64,000 nt of DNA from Acidobacteriota bacterium. GTDB taxonomy: Bacteria; Acidobacteriota; Terriglobia; Bryobacterales; Bryobacteraceae. A program made the translations under genes and the position numbers. Each line of letters begins with the position of its first letter. Within the stretch, counting starts at the first letter, position 1. The notes below the pieces were generated by a model. It searched no databases and was not told the origin of the DNA. It worked only from the letters and a program-made list of their open reading frames with translations. Shown one piece after another: positions 49,989 through 59,685 of the stretch. The stretch is from contig JAFDVZ010000015.1 in assembly GCA_018268715.1 (NCBI GenBank), positions 1-64,000 of the forward strand, read 5' to 3'.

Positions 49989-50072
49989 TCCCCGAGGCGA
50001 TTGAAAGCACCAGTCCGTGGCCGCCGGCACCCGCCAGGTTTCCGAAGCGCACCTACCTGCTCCCCCGAACCG
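49989..50072 (+). pseudogene. Partial duplicate of the ECF42 sigma gene 3' end
   Basis: This stretch closely matches 48669-48751 in the C-terminal part of the sigma-factor gene (both contain CGATTGAAAGC and GCGCACCTACCTGCTC), with about 85 percent identity by eye. It has lost one base after GAAAGC and gained one later, so the frame is broken. It is the remnant of a second sigma gene copy or of a duplication that flanked the insertion of the intervening gene. Confidence 0.6.
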
Positions 50073-50120
50073 CCATCTCCGCGACCAGCCCGACTCGAGC
50101 CCCCTAACCCCCGTCTCCCC

Positions 50121-52448
50121 CTACCCCTCATCCCGATCATCCAGAATCCGTCGCACCTCATCGGCCAGCATCGTCGGCGAGAAAGGCTTCGCCAGAAACC
50201 GCATTCCCGGCCTCAACATCCCGCGCCGCACCACCACCTCGCTCGTATAGCCGGAAATGAACAGCACCTTCATCCGCGGAAACAGCTCCCGCACCGCCTC
50301 GGCCAGTTCCAGCCCGCTCGCGCCCGGCATCACCACATCGGTCACCAGCAGGTCGGCCTTCGAAAGCCGGCGAGCCTGTTCGATCACATGATCGGCGCTC
50401 GAGCCCGCCACCACCGTATAGCCGCAACCACTCAGCAACTCCCCGATCAGTTGCCGCACATCCGGCTGGTCCTCCGCCACCAGGACCGTCTCCACCCCCG
50501 CCCGTAGACCCATGTCGCCGGCCGGCGCGGACGACGGCTCCTCCTGCCGCCCATTCGACGCCGGAAAGTAAATGCGGAACGTCGACCCACGCCCGGGAGC
50601 GCTCTCCACCGAGATATGCCCCCCGCTTCGCGTCACGATCCCGTGCACCGTGGCCAACCCCAGGCCGGTGCCCTTGCCGGCGGCCTTGGTGGTGAAGAAC
50701 GGCTCGAAGATATGCGCCTGCGTCTCCGCGTCCATGCCGGCGCCCGTGTCGGTCATCGAAAGAAGGACATAGTCCCCGGCGCTCGCCGTGGCGTGAGTGG
50801 CGGCATAGCGATCGTCGAACCTCACGTTCCTCGTTTCAATCCGGATCGCGCCCCGCGCGGCGATCGCATCGCGCGCATTCGCCGCCAGGTTGATCAGGAT
50901 CTGCCCGATCTGTCCGCTGTCGGCCACCACGCTGCGCAGGTCCGGCGCCAGCGAACACTCCAGCCGCACGTCCTCGCCGATCAGCCGCCGGACAAGCCGC
51001 AGCGCATCGGTGATCACGCTGTTCAACGTCAATAACTGTGGCCGCACGACGTCTCGTCTTGCGAACGCCAGCAACTGTTGCGTCAGCGCCGCCGCCCTGC
51101 CTCCGGCCTCCAGAATCTGCGCGACTTTATCCTTGGTGGTCCGCGACGTCACCTCGTCCATCACCACCGCGCCATACCCGTTGATCACCGTCAGCAGGTT
51201 GTTGAAGTCATGAGCGATGCCGCCCGCCAGCCGCCCGACGCTCTCCAGTTTCTGCGACTGAACCAGTTCCGCCTCCAGCACCGCCCGCTCGGCCTCGGCC
51301 TTCTTCCGGTCCGTAACGTCGATCCCGCAGCCCACCAGATAGGATGCCCCATCCACGTCCAGCCGCCGGCCCGTCATCCAGAAATGGCGGGTCTCCGGCC
51401 CTGCCCCCACCAGTCCGCGAGCCTCCACGTCGCCCGACCCCTCCGCGAAGATCCTCTCGACGGCCTTCGCCACTATCGGCTGGTCCTCCGGGTGGATCCG
51501 ATCGAGCGCGTCCAGCCCGAGGATCGCCTCGCGCGCCTGCCCGAACAGCGTCTGATGATTGCGGTTCCATCGGATATAGCGCCGGTTCTCGTCGATCACG
51601 AAGAAGATCCCCGGCACTGTGTCGATCACCCGTTCCACGAACTCCCGTTCCCGCTTCAACGCCATCTCGGAGTTCTTGCGATCCGTGATGTCGAGCAACA
51701 TCCCCTCGTAGCATCGCTCTCCGCTCGGGTCTTCCACGACGCGGCAATTCTCGAGCACGGTGATCAGGCTCCCGTCGCGCCGTTTCAGTTGATACTCGGC
51801 CCCTGTCAGGCGCCCGTTCCGCTCCAACTCCTCGGTGAAGCCTTGCCGCACTCTCGGATCCGCGTAGAAGTCGTCCCCGATATCCGCCGTCTCCAGTTCC
51901 TTGGCCGATTCGAAACCCAGCATCTGGACCAGGGCGGGGTTCGCAAACAGCATGCGTCCATCCGCCGTGCTCTGATACAAGCCGACCGGCACGCTATTGA
52001 CCAGGTCCCGGTACCGCTGCTCGCTGAGCCGCAGGGCGTTGGTCATATTCCAGCGGTCCGTGACGTCTTCGATGAACCCCTCGAGCGCCTCCAGTTGGCC
52101 GTCTTCCGAATACACGCCACAGCCGCGTTCGGAGACCCGCTTCTCCTCGCCGGAAGCCGTGCGGATCCGGTATTCCAGGTGGAAGTGGCTGTGGTTCTTC
52201 AGGGCCGCCTGCACGCCGGCCCAGATCGGCTCCCGGTCGTCGGGATGGATCACGGAGTTGAACGAGCGCCCATTCGGGCCGAGAAACGCGGAGGCGGGGT
52301 AGCCGGTCAATTGCTGGCAACCCTCGCTGAGAAACTCCATGGTCCACTCGGGGTCGTTCCTACATCGATACGCCGCCCCGGGAAGGTTCGATAGTAGCGT
52401 CGCCAACCGAACAGTGCTATCCGTCTGCCGTGCTGCCGCTGAACTCAT
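50121..52448 (-). CDS. PAS-domain hybrid sensor histidine kinase with receiver
   Basis: A 775-residue soluble hybrid kinase. Three PAS domains occupy about residues 12-135, 145-270 and 275-395; the first ends IEDVTDRWNM, the second LDITDRKNSE, the third IDVTDRKKAE. The kinase core has LAGGIAHDFNNLL with phospho-acceptor His413, ILINLAANARDAI, DTGAGMD and GKGTGLGLATVHGIV, the HisKA/HATPase type with HDFNN found in NtrB-like kinases. A C-terminal receiver has DLLVTDVVMPG with Asp704 and KPFSPTML. It stands alone, convergent with the sigma-factor region; no partner regulator is beside it. Confidence 0.93.
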   Translation of the reverse strand: MSSAAARQTDSTVRLATLLSNLPGAAYRCRNDPEWTMEFLSEGCQQLTGYPASAFLGPNGRSFNSVIHPDDREPIWAGVQAALKNHSHFHLEYRIRTASGEEKRVSERGCGVYSEDGQLEALEGFIEDVTDRWNMTNALRLSEQRYRDLVNSVPVGLYQSTADGRMLFANPALVQMLGFESAKELETADIGDDFYADPRVRQGFTEELERNGRLTGAEYQLKRRDGSLITVLENCRVVEDPSGERCYEGMLLDITDRKNSEMALKREREFVERVIDTVPGIFFVIDENRRYIRWNRNHQTLFGQAREAILGLDALDRIHPEDQPIVAKAVERIFAEGSGDVEARGLVGAGPETRHFWMTGRRLDVDGASYLVGCGIDVTDRKKAEAERAVLEAELVQSQKLESVGRLAGGIAHDFNNLLTVINGYGAVVMDEVTSRTTKDKVAQILEAGGRAAALTQQLLAFARRDVVRPQLLTLNSVITDALRLVRRLIGEDVRLECSLAPDLRSVVADSGQIGQILINLAANARDAIAARGAIRIETRNVRFDDRYAATHATASAGDYVLLSMTDTGAGMDAETQAHIFEPFFTTKAAGKGTGLGLATVHGIVTRSGGHISVESAPGRGSTFRIYFPASNGRQEEPSSAPAGDMGLRAGVETVLVAEDQPDVRQLIGELLSGCGYTVVAGSSADHVIEQARRLSKADLLVTDVVMPGASGLELAEAVRELFPRMKVLFISGYTSEVVVRRGMLRPGMRFLAKPFSPTMLADEVRRILDDRDEG

Positions 52449-52641
52449 AGAGCTCGTTTGATGCGAATACGCCTGTCTCTGGGATCTTTCGGACTTTAAC
52501 GTCCAGTACTACCATTCTATGGGGATGCGCAACCGGGTGGAAATAGATTTTCCTAATATCCCATTCACAACGGTTTTTCCACAGCCTTTTCCGGAGAACA
52601 ACTCATTCCCAATCAATTGTTTATAAAAATACCAATCGTTT

Positions 52642-52664
52642 CGTCAAACTCCGGAAATTTGACG
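52642..52664. promoter_or_regulatory. Inverted repeat CGTCAAA-N9-TTTGACG before a small gene
   Basis: CGTCAAA (52642-52648) and TTTGACG (52658-52664) form a perfect 7-bp inverted repeat with nine-base spacing, 26 bases before the ATG at 52690. The surrounding 240-base region (52449-52689) is otherwise AT-rich and empty of genes. It may be an operator for either divergent gene. Confidence 0.4.
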
Positions 52665-52689
52665 TCCGCCTGCTAAGGTGAAGGTGGAT

Positions 52690-53298
52690 ATGAGCACCGC
52701 AGCGCAAATTCTGGCGAATCAGTCCAACGCCGCCCGCTCCACCGGCCCGAAGTCGCCGGAAGGCAAAGCCGCATCCAGCCGCAACGCGACCCGTCACGGT
52801 CTCACCGGCCAATTCTCCGTCCTCCCGCACGAATCGCGCGAAGAATACGACGCCCTCGCCGACACCATCGCCGCCGAACACCAACCCGAAGGCGACAACG
52901 AGGCGTTCCTGGTCAATCAGATGATCCAGGCCCGTTGGAAACTCCTGCGCCTGGAACGCCTGGAAGCCCCGGCCATGGAGCAGATCCTCACCGATCCGGC
53001 CTCCTCGCCCGACCCCGACAGCGCCATCCTCGCCGCAATGGCGAAAAACAGCTCCATCCTCGACAAACTGGCCCGCTACCAGGCCGCCGCCGAACGTTCG
53101 TATTTCAAGGCGCTCCGCGAACTCCAATCCTCCCGCGCCCGCAACGGAAAAGCCGACGACAAAGCCATGAAAGCCTGCATCGACAAGTACATCCTGGGCC
53201 CCCGGACCAGTCGGCAGCCCGCCCAGTCCGCCCCGGCCGTTCCCCAGCGCCCCAATCTCACCCCCGAGGAAATCGCCCACCCGGCCCTGCGCCTCTGA
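52690..53298 (+). CDS. Small conserved NQ-NA-STGPKSPEGK protein
   Basis: About 202 residues from MSTAAQILANQSNAARSTGPKSPEGKAASSRNATRHGLTGQF (a GTG 12 bases upstream is possible). The N-terminal pattern N-x-x-N-A-x-x-S-T-G-P-K/R-x-P-E-G-K plus N-A-x-x-H-G-L-T is typical of a family with many paralogues in acidobacteria, often beside mobile elements. The rest is helical (NEAFLVNQMIQARWKLLRLERLEAPAMEQIL; YFKALRELQSS). Its function is unknown; a nucleic-acid-binding role is suspected from the basic N-terminus. No mobile element is next to this copy. Confidence 0.8.
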   Translation: MSTAAQILANQSNAARSTGPKSPEGKAASSRNATRHGLTGQFSVLPHESREEYDALADTIAAEHQPEGDNEAFLVNQMIQARWKLLRLERLEAPAMEQILTDPASSPDPDSAILAAMAKNSSILDKLARYQAAAERSYFKALRELQSSRARNGKADDKAMKACIDKYILGPRTSRQPAQSAPAVPQRPNLTPEEIAHPALRL

Positions 53299-53359
53299 AG
53301 CCGTCTTCGCTGAGCCTCGGCAGCCCTCCGTGGTCTCCGTGAGAAAATCAAACGAGCCA

Positions 53360-54811
53360 ATGCCCTATTCCGACTTGGGGGAATTCATCCGCGCCCTGGA
53401 GAAGAACAACGAACTGAAGCGGATTCCCTTCGAGGTCGACCCCTACCTCGAAATCACCGAATTCGCCGACCGTTCCGTCAAGACCAACGGCCCCGCGCTG
53501 CTGTTTGAAAAGCCCAAGGGGACCAGCGTGCCCCTGCTCATCAACGCTTTCGCCAGCATGCGCCGCATGGAAATCGCGCTCGAAGTCGGCTCGGTCCAGC
53601 AGGTCGCCGACCGCATCAGCGAATATCTCACCATGCAGATGCCGCAAGGCCTGCTCGGCAAGATCAAAATGCTGCCGAAACTCGCAGAAATGGGCGCATT
53701 CTTCCCCAAAATCGTCAAGGATGGCCCGTGTAAGGAGGTGATTCGCAAGGATGGCTTCTCGCTCTCCGAGTTCCCCATCCTGCACTGCTGGCCCGACGAC
53801 GGCGGCCGGTTCATCACCCTGCCCATGGTCTTTTCGAAGAATCCCATCACGGGCAAGCGCAACTGCGGCATGTACCGCATGCAGGTGTATGACGACCGCA
53901 CCACCGGCATGCACTGGCAGACCCATAAACAGGGCGCCGAACACTACCGCCGCCTCCAGGCCGAAGGCAAACAGACCCGCATGGACGTCGCCGTGGCCAT
54001 CGGCGCCGACCCGGCCACCATGTACTCGGCGATTCTCCCGCTGCCGCCCGACCTCGACGAAATGATGATCTCGGGCTTCCTGCGCGCGAAGCCGGTCGAA
54101 ATGGTGAAGTGCGAAACCAACGACATTGAGGTGCCCGCCAACGCCGAGATCGTGCTCGAAGGCTACGTAACGCTTGGCGAAATGCGCCGCGAAGGCCCCT
54201 TCGGCGACCATACCGGCTACTATTCGCTCGAAGACGATTACCCGGTCTTCCACATCGAGTGCGTCACCCATCGCAAGGAACCCGTCTACGCCGCCACCAT
54301 CGTCGGCCCCCCGCCGATGGAGGACTTCTACATGGCCAAGGCCATTGAGCGCATCTTCCTTCCGCTCATGCGCATGCAGCTGCCCGAAGTGGTGGATATG
54401 TGCATGCCCGCCGAAGGCGTCGTGCACAATCTGATGCTCGTCTCCATCCGCAAGTCCTACCCCATGCACGCCCGCAAAGTCATGCACGCCATCTGGGGAC
54501 TCGGCCAGGCCATGTTCTCCAAGTGCATCGTCGTGGTGGATGAGGACGTCGACGTTCAGAACTACAGCGAGGTCGTCTGGCGCGTCCTCAATAACATCGA
54601 TCCGCAGCGCGACATCGAGTTCGTCATGGGCCCCGTCGACTCCCTCGACCACGCCAGCCGCCTGCCCAACGTCGGCTCCAAGATGGGCGTCGACGCCACC
54701 CGGAAGTGGCCCGGCGAGGGGTTCACGCGCCCCTGGCCCGAGGTCCTGAAGATGCCCGCCAACGTCAAGAATCGAGTCGACGAACTGTGGAAACGGGCGG
54801 GACTCAGGTAG
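53360..54811 (+). CDS. ubiD: UbiD-family prenylated-FMN-dependent decarboxylase
   Basis: About 483 residues from MPYSDLGEFIRALEKNNELKRIPFEVDPYLEITEFADR, the standard UbiD start. It contains GPALLFEKPKG, KDGFSLSEFPILHCWPDDGGRFITLPMVFSKNP, CGMYRMQVYDDRTTGMHWQTHKQGAEHYRR (prFMN and metal-binding arginine-glutamate pattern), EGPFGDHTGYYSLEDDYPVFHIECVTHRKEPVYAATIVGPPPMEDFYM and ECVTHR, typical of the family. It removes CO2 from an aromatic or unsaturated acid, possibly a quinone precursor. The cofactor would be supplied by the UbiX at 24288. The downstream GltS-like transporter overlaps it by 25 bases and could take up the substrate. Confidence 0.94.
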   Translation: MPYSDLGEFIRALEKNNELKRIPFEVDPYLEITEFADRSVKTNGPALLFEKPKGTSVPLLINAFASMRRMEIALEVGSVQQVADRISEYLTMQMPQGLLGKIKMLPKLAEMGAFFPKIVKDGPCKEVIRKDGFSLSEFPILHCWPDDGGRFITLPMVFSKNPITGKRNCGMYRMQVYDDRTTGMHWQTHKQGAEHYRRLQAEGKQTRMDVAVAIGADPATMYSAILPLPPDLDEMMISGFLRAKPVEMVKCETNDIEVPANAEIVLEGYVTLGEMRREGPFGDHTGYYSLEDDYPVFHIECVTHRKEPVYAATIVGPPPMEDFYMAKAIERIFLPLMRMQLPEVVDMCMPAEGVVHNLMLVSIRKSYPMHARKVMHAIWGLGQAMFSKCIVVVDEDVDVQNYSEVVWRVLNNIDPQRDIEFVMGPVDSLDHASRLPNVGSKMGVDATRKWPGEGFTRPWPEVLKMPANVKNRVDELWKRAGLR

Positions 54812-55983
54812 CGCTCGCCAAACTCGGCCCCGTGCATGTGCTCGCCCTGGCGGCGGCGGGCGTAGCCATCGGCGAGTGGATTCGCAAACGCGTGCCGGCG
54901 CTCGAACGCCTCAGCATCCCCGCCTCCATCATCGGTGGATTGCTGTTCGCGGTCGTGATCCTCGGCCTGCACGGCCGCGTCGTCGACGTGCAGGTGGACG
55001 CCACGCTGCGCGACGTATTCCTGCTGGGCGTTTTCACCATCATCGGCCTGAACGCGAGCCTCCGCGTCATCCGTGTCGGAGGCCTCCAGGTGGCCCTCCT
55101 GCTGCTCGTCGCCTCCATCGGAGCGGTGGTTCAGAACGCGGTCGGCATGAGCCTGGCGAAGCTGTTCGGCCTGAATCCCCTGATCGGCATGCTGGCCGGA
55201 GCGGTCTCGCTCGCGGGAGGCCCGGCCACCTCCATCGCCTTCGGCGCCACGTTTGAACAGGCGGGCGTCCGCAACGCCGCCACCATCGCCCTGGCCTCGG
55301 CGACTTTTGGCATCACGGTGTCGGGCCTGCTGGCGGGGACCGTCGGCGCCTGGCTGATCCGCCGCCGAGGCCTGCGCCCAACCGCGAACGAAACAAACCC
55401 AATCCCCGTCCCATCGGCCGCGCCGGCGGGTGATCTCGCCCTCCACATCGCCGTAATCGCCCTCGCCATGGGCCTGGGCAACCTGATCAGCCAGGGCATC
55501 GAGCGGCTGGGCTTCGTTCTACCCGGCTACATCGGCGCCATGATCGCGGCGGCCCTCATCCGCAACCTGTCGGATTGGACCCGCTCGGGCCCGCAACTCT
55601 CGCAGTCGACCTTGAGCGCGTTGTTCGATGCCGGCCTGCCGCTTTTCATCGTCATGGCGATGCTGACCCTGCGCCTGTGGGAGCTCGCCGCCCTGGCCGC
55701 CCCGATGCTGGTCATCCTGGCGGTCCAGGTGGCGGTCGCATGGCTACTCTCGATCGCCGCCTTCGCCGCCCTCGGCCGCGATTTTGACGCCGCCGTCACC
55801 GCCACCGGCCACTGCGGCTTCATGCTCGGAATCACGGCCAACGCGTTGGCCACAATGGGCGAACTCACACGCCGCTACGGCCCGTCCCCCCGAGCCTTTA
55901 TCGTTGTCCCCGTCGTCGGCGCCTTCCTGATCGACTTCACCAACTCGCTCATCATTACGGCAACGTTAAATATTGTGAGATAA
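54787..55983 (+). CDS. GltS-like sodium-dependent transporter (ESS family)
   Basis: About 398 residues; a GTG at 54787 gives VETGGTQVALAKLGPVHVLALAAAGVAIG and places the first helix correctly, while the longer frame from 54706 lies inside ubiD. There are ten to eleven helices in two inverted halves, with reentrant signatures SLAGGPATSIAFGATFE and TATGHCGFMLGITANALATMGE, which correspond to the GGHGTAA and related substrate loops of the glutamate:sodium symporter family. It imports a carboxylate with Na+. Overlap with ubiD suggests the substrate may be the acid that UbiD decarboxylates, or simply operon packing. Confidence 0.85.
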   Translation: METGGTQVALAKLGPVHVLALAAAGVAIGEWIRKRVPALERLSIPASIIGGLLFAVVILGLHGRVVDVQVDATLRDVFLLGVFTIIGLNASLRVIRVGGLQVALLLLVASIGAVVQNAVGMSLAKLFGLNPLIGMLAGAVSLAGGPATSIAFGATFEQAGVRNAATIALASATFGITVSGLLAGTVGAWLIRRRGLRPTANETNPIPVPSAAPAGDLALHIAVIALAMGLGNLISQGIERLGFVLPGYIGAMIAAALIRNLSDWTRSGPQLSQSTLSALFDAGLPLFIVMAMLTLRLWELAALAAPMLVILAVQVAVAWLLSIAAFAALGRDFDAAVTATGHCGFMLGITANALATMGELTRRYGPSPRAFIVVPVVGAFLIDFTNSLIITATLNIVR

Positions 55984-56078
55984 TGAAACTTCCAACAGTT
56001 CAGCGCAGGGTGGCTCCGGCGCGGTCTGGAGCCGGTGGTGGGGTCTGCCCGTGCTAGACTAGGAAAGTCTCTCCACAC

Positions 56079-56155
56079 GGCGGCATTAGCTCAGGTGGTA
56101 GAGCGCCAGATTGTGGTTCTGGATGTCGTGGGTTCGAATCCCACATGCCGCCCCA
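56079..56155 (+). tRNA. tRNA-His (anticodon GTG)
   Basis: A complete cloverleaf: acceptor stem GCGGCAT (56080-56086) with ATGCCGC (56145-56151), D-stem GCTC, anticodon stem CCAGA/TCTGG with loop TTGTGGT and anticodon GTG (56113-56115), and T-stem GTGGG/CCCAC with TTCGAAT. An extra G at 56079 pairs with discriminator C at 56152, the G-1:C73 pair that identifies histidine tRNA. CCA (56153-56155) is encoded. Confidence 0.97.
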
Positions 56156-56179
56156 GTTAAATCATTTAAAATCAACAGT

Positions 56180-58450
56180 TTACAGGGTTATGATCGGTGC
56201 TGCGGCGTCTCCCAGCCGTCCCGCCAGCCGTTCCCGGCTGCGTAGCCGCGCCGCGTCCACCAGCATCTCCCCGGCCCACCGGTACACGTTGAAGTGCGAC
56301 ACAATCGACCGCATCGACCGCATCCGGACCTCCTGCTCCGACGCCGGCATACGTAGCGCCGTCGCCAGGGCCGAACCGGCCTCCTCGATGTCGTAGGGAT
56401 TCACGATCAGGGCCTCGGTCAGCTCCCGAGCCGCGCCGGTGAACTGGCTCAGCACCAGCACGCCCCGCTGGTCGTCGCGCGCCGCCACGAACTCCTTGGC
56501 CACCAGGTTCATTCCATCGTGCAGGCTGCTGACGTAGCAGACGTCGGCCGCGCGGTAGAACCGGAACACATCGGGCGGCTCATGGTGGGCCCGGAACAGG
56601 ATCACCGGATGGTACCCTTCATGGCCGAACCGCTCGTTGATGCGCCGCGCCAGCGACTCCACCGTCTCGTTCAGTTGCCGGTATCTTTCGATCTTGGTCC
56701 GGCTCGGCGCCGCCAGTTGGACGAACGTAAACCGTCCTACATACTCCGGGAACCGTTCGAGCAGGCGTTCGACCGCCAGCAGCCGTTCCTCCAGCCCCTT
56801 GGTGTAGTCCAACCGGTCGACTCCGACGCCCAGCAGCGTATCGGGCTTCAGGCCGAGCTCCCGCCACACCCGCTCCCTGCAATCGGCCGGGCTCGGCGAC
56901 GTCGCCACCCATCGCACCGGCCACTCGAGCGAGATCGGATACGGCCGCACCAGCGTCCGGTGCCCGCGCATCACCACCCCGTGCTGTTCCCGGTCGATGC
57001 GAGCCTCCAGGTAACAGTCCACGGTTTCGAGGAAGTTGTTGCAGTGAAACTGCGTGTGGAAGCCGAGGATGCTGCTTCCGAGCAGCCCTTCCAGGATCTT
57101 CTCGCGCCACGGGCAGATGCCGGCGCGCTCCGAGTTCGGCCATGGGATGTGCCAGAACATAATCACGGTGGCCGCCGGCAGCCGCTTGCGGATCAGCGCC
57201 GGCGCCAGGGCGAAGTGATAGTCCTGCACCAGCACGATCGGATCGTCCGAATCCACCTCGGCGCACACCGCGTCGGCGAAACGCTCGTTCACCCGGCGAT
57301 AGTGGGCCCAGTCCTCGGTGCGGAACACCGGACGCGCGTGCGCCAGGTGGCACAGCGGCCACAACCCCTCGTTGGAGAAGCCGTAGTAATAGCCGGCCTC
57401 CTCCTCGGGCGTCAGCCACACCCTCCGGATGTCGTAGGACTCCTCTCCCGGCGGGACACGCACGTGGTTGCGCCGGTCCACCGTCTCGCGGTCCGCCGAT
57501 CCGCTGCCGTGCGCGATCCAGACTCCGGAGCAGGCCAGCATCACCGGCTCGAGCGCCGTCACCAGGCCGCTTGCCGGATGCACCACCCGCACCTCTCCGC
57601 CCGGGCCATGTTCGTGGATGTAGGGTTCGCGGTTGGAGACGATCAGGATGCGCTCCCCGTGCAGATGCCGGCTCAGCGTCTGCTTCAGACGCTCGGCGGT
57701 CCACACGCCCGGCGCCTCCTCGCTGTCCTCCATTACCCTCTCGATCAGGTCCCTCACGTCCCGCAGGATCGGTTGGAACTCCGCCGTCCGCGACGTTTCG
57801 CCGTGCAGCACGCCCCGCAGTTCCGCGCTCCAGCTCCGGCGGCTGAACCGCGCCACGAAGATCGTCAGCATCGACGCGAGCACCGCCAGCACTCCGAACG
57901 AGCCGAATAGGAACACCCGCGTCAGCGACTCCCGCCGCTCGGCGTAGCTCATGTCCTGGACCAGCAGCAGCAGGCCGGCGCGAGCTCCGGCGGCGTCCTT
58001 CAGCGGAATGGCGCTGACGTGTACGCTGCCGCCCGGCAGACGGCTGACCGAATTCCAGTCGCCCAATGGCTCGGTCGCCGCCCGCAGTCCAACCTCGTGG
58101 CAACCGAACTCCATCGGATAGCCCGGCGTGCTGGCCAGCGTCGACAGACTGGAGTCGCAGGCCGCCGCCGCCATCACGCGCTCGTCGTGGGCGATGTTCA
58201 CCAGCAACTGTTCGAGCGCCCGCGCCCGATCCGGGCTCCAGTTGGCGGCAAGCGACGCTCGGGAGCTGGCTTCCACCAATTTGGCGCGCAGGTTAAGGTC
58301 GCGCTCAAACCACCGGCGCGCCGTCTCCTGGACCATCCCCGCCACCATCCAGGCGAGCAGCGCCAGTCCGATCGTCAACACCACGACAAACTGAACCAGC
58401 CGCAGCCGCGGCAGGCGAGCGAACACACGTTTTGCAATAGGTTCTAACAA
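56180..58450 (-). CDS. otsA: Membrane-anchored trehalose-6-phosphate synthase with sensor-like N-terminal domain
   Basis: A 756-residue protein. Residues about 272-745 are a GT20 trehalose-6-phosphate synthase ([102 protein letters not shown]), which makes trehalose 6-phosphate from UDP- or ADP-glucose and glucose 6-phosphate. Residues 1-270 are unusual: two membrane helices (about 17-40 and 181-203) flank a 140-residue extracytoplasmic domain, followed by a linker, the layout of a sensor kinase. The start is TTG, overlapping the TreT-like gene by seven bases. Fusion to a sensor-like domain suggests osmotic or envelope-stress control, an inference. Confidence 0.92.
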   Translation of the reverse strand: MLEPIAKRVFARLPRLRLVQFVVVLTIGLALLAWMVAGMVQETARRWFERDLNLRAKLVEASSRASLAANWSPDRARALEQLLVNIAHDERVMAAAACDSSLSTLASTPGYPMEFGCHEVGLRAATEPLGDWNSVSRLPGGSVHVSAIPLKDAAGARAGLLLLVQDMSYAERRESLTRVFLFGSFGVLAVLASMLTIFVARFSRRSWSAELRGVLHGETSRTAEFQPILRDVRDLIERVMEDSEEAPGVWTAERLKQTLSRHLHGERILIVSNREPYIHEHGPGGEVRVVHPASGLVTALEPVMLACSGVWIAHGSGSADRETVDRRNHVRVPPGEESYDIRRVWLTPEEEAGYYYGFSNEGLWPLCHLAHARPVFRTEDWAHYRRVNERFADAVCAEVDSDDPIVLVQDYHFALAPALIRKRLPAATVIMFWHIPWPNSERAGICPWREKILEGLLGSSILGFHTQFHCNNFLETVDCYLEARIDREQHGVVMRGHRTLVRPYPISLEWPVRWVATSPSPADCRERVWRELGLKPDTLLGVGVDRLDYTKGLEERLLAVERLLERFPEYVGRFTFVQLAAPSRTKIERYRQLNETVESLARRINERFGHEGYHPVILFRAHHEPPDVFRFYRAADVCYVSSLHDGMNLVAKEFVAARDDQRGVLVLSQFTGAARELTEALIVNPYDIEEAGSALATALRMPASEQEVRMRSMRSIVSHFNVYRWAGEMLVDAARLRSRERLAGRLGDAAAPIITL

Positions 58451-59685
58451 AGGTGGACTATATCCTCACCCGGATGGTCGAGCGCCAGCAGCACCAGCAT
58501 GTAATCCTTCACGTGCCGCGTCAGAAGGAAATTCTGCTTCACGTGCATGTACCCGCTGTCTCCCATCCGTTTCCTCAGCGCCGGGTCTCCGAGCAACTGC
58601 ATCGCCCGCTGCGCCGCGCCCGCCGGCGAATGGACCAGATAGCCGGTCACTCCATGAATGATCTGCAACCTGATCCCGCCGACGGCGCCTCCGATTACGG
58701 GCTTGCGTTTCCACAACGCCTCACTGACCGTCAACCCGAAGCCTTCCTTCACCGATTTCTGGAACACCACGGTGGACCCGCGCACCAGGGCGTTGATTTC
58801 AAGATCGCTGTACGGCGGCAGCGGCAGGACATGGATGTCCGGATCGTCGCCGGCGGCCTCCCGAACCTCCTTCAAAACCTCCGCGCCCTCCGGATCGTCC
58901 GGAGCGTCGCCTCCCGCCAGCACCAGTTGGCAATCGTGCCGTTTGCGCACCATACGGTAGGCGGCGATCACCCCCAACGGATCCTTCAGCCGGTCGAAGC
59001 GGGAGATCTGCGTCATCACGGGACGCTCCGGATCCAATCCGTACTTCTCGAGCACGCTGTCGATGAAACCCTGATCCAACTCCCGGTTCTTGTCGCTCAA
59101 CGGGTCGATGGACGGCGCCACCATGAACTGCGGGATCGACAGGCGCTGCGCGAAGTCCGGCATGGAGAAGATCGACGCGTCGTAGCGGTCGACGAAGGGC
59201 GCGATGAACTGCCAGGCGCGGGCGTCCGGACTCGACACGTCGATGTGGCAGCGCCACACCCACTTGCCTCCGTTCTTCTTGGCCTCGATCAGGCCGGCCG
59301 GCTGCGGATCGTGAATCCAGACCACGTCTCCGCCAAACGTCATGTTCCGCAGGTTCGCCGCGGTGGTGTCGCGATAGCATTCGATCATCTGCGGCGTGAT
59401 GGTCTCGGCCTTGCCATGCATGGCGTTGTGCAGCGCCTTGGTGACGTCGAAGAACCGCTGGTCGCCCTTGATGACGTCCCAACTGGCCTGGACGCCGAGC
59501 TCCTTCAACAGCGGAACCATCCGCGTCAGGATCTCCGCCACGCCGCCGCCCACCGCCGTCGAGTTGATGTTCTGCAGCCGCAGCCCCTCGACGCGGCTCG
59601 CCACCACGCGCAACTCATCGAGGACGGCGGAGCCCACCACGGCCTCGTAGTCCGCCAGCCGGATGCCCCGCTCAGGCGAATCCAT
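58444..59685 (-). CDS. Trehalose synthase-like glycosyltransferase (TreT, GT4)
   Basis: About 413 residues from MDSPERGIRLADYEAVVGSAVLDELRVVASRVEGLRLQNINSTAVGGGVAEILTRMVPLLKELG, the opening of TreT-type enzymes; a longer frame to 59736 exists. It carries VWIHDPQPAGLIEAKK, WRCHIDVSSPD, PVMTQISRFDRLKDPLGVIAAYR, LVLAGGDAPDDPEG and SVKEGFGLTVSEALWKRKPVIGGAVGGI, typical of GT4. TreT joins NDP-glucose and glucose reversibly into trehalose. Both OtsA and TreT are therefore in one operon, giving two routes to trehalose. It overlaps the genes on both sides. Confidence 0.9.
   Translation of the reverse strand: MDSPERGIRLADYEAVVGSAVLDELRVVASRVEGLRLQNINSTAVGGGVAEILTRMVPLLKELGVQASWDVIKGDQRFFDVTKALHNAMHGKAETITPQMIECYRDTTAANLRNMTFGGDVVWIHDPQPAGLIEAKKNGGKWVWRCHIDVSSPDARAWQFIAPFVDRYDASIFSMPDFAQRLSIPQFMVAPSIDPLSDKNRELDQGFIDSVLEKYGLDPERPVMTQISRFDRLKDPLGVIAAYRMVRKRHDCQLVLAGGDAPDDPEGAEVLKEVREAAGDDPDIHVLPLPPYSDLEINALVRGSTVVFQKSVKEGFGLTVSEALWKRKPVIGGAVGGIRLQIIHGVTGYLVHSPAGAAQRAMQLLGDPALRKRMGDSGYMHVKQNFLLTRHVKDYMLVLLALDHPGEDIVHLC

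Noticed and set aside
50001-50507. 168-codon plus-strand frame after the sigma-gene remnant
   Set aside because: Its translation is Arg/His/Pro-rich, runs antisense into the hybrid kinase gene and has no domain.
56079-56155. tRNA-His as an attachment site for an integrated element
   Set aside because: No integrase or phage gene is near, and no repeat of the tRNA 3' end was noticed nearby.
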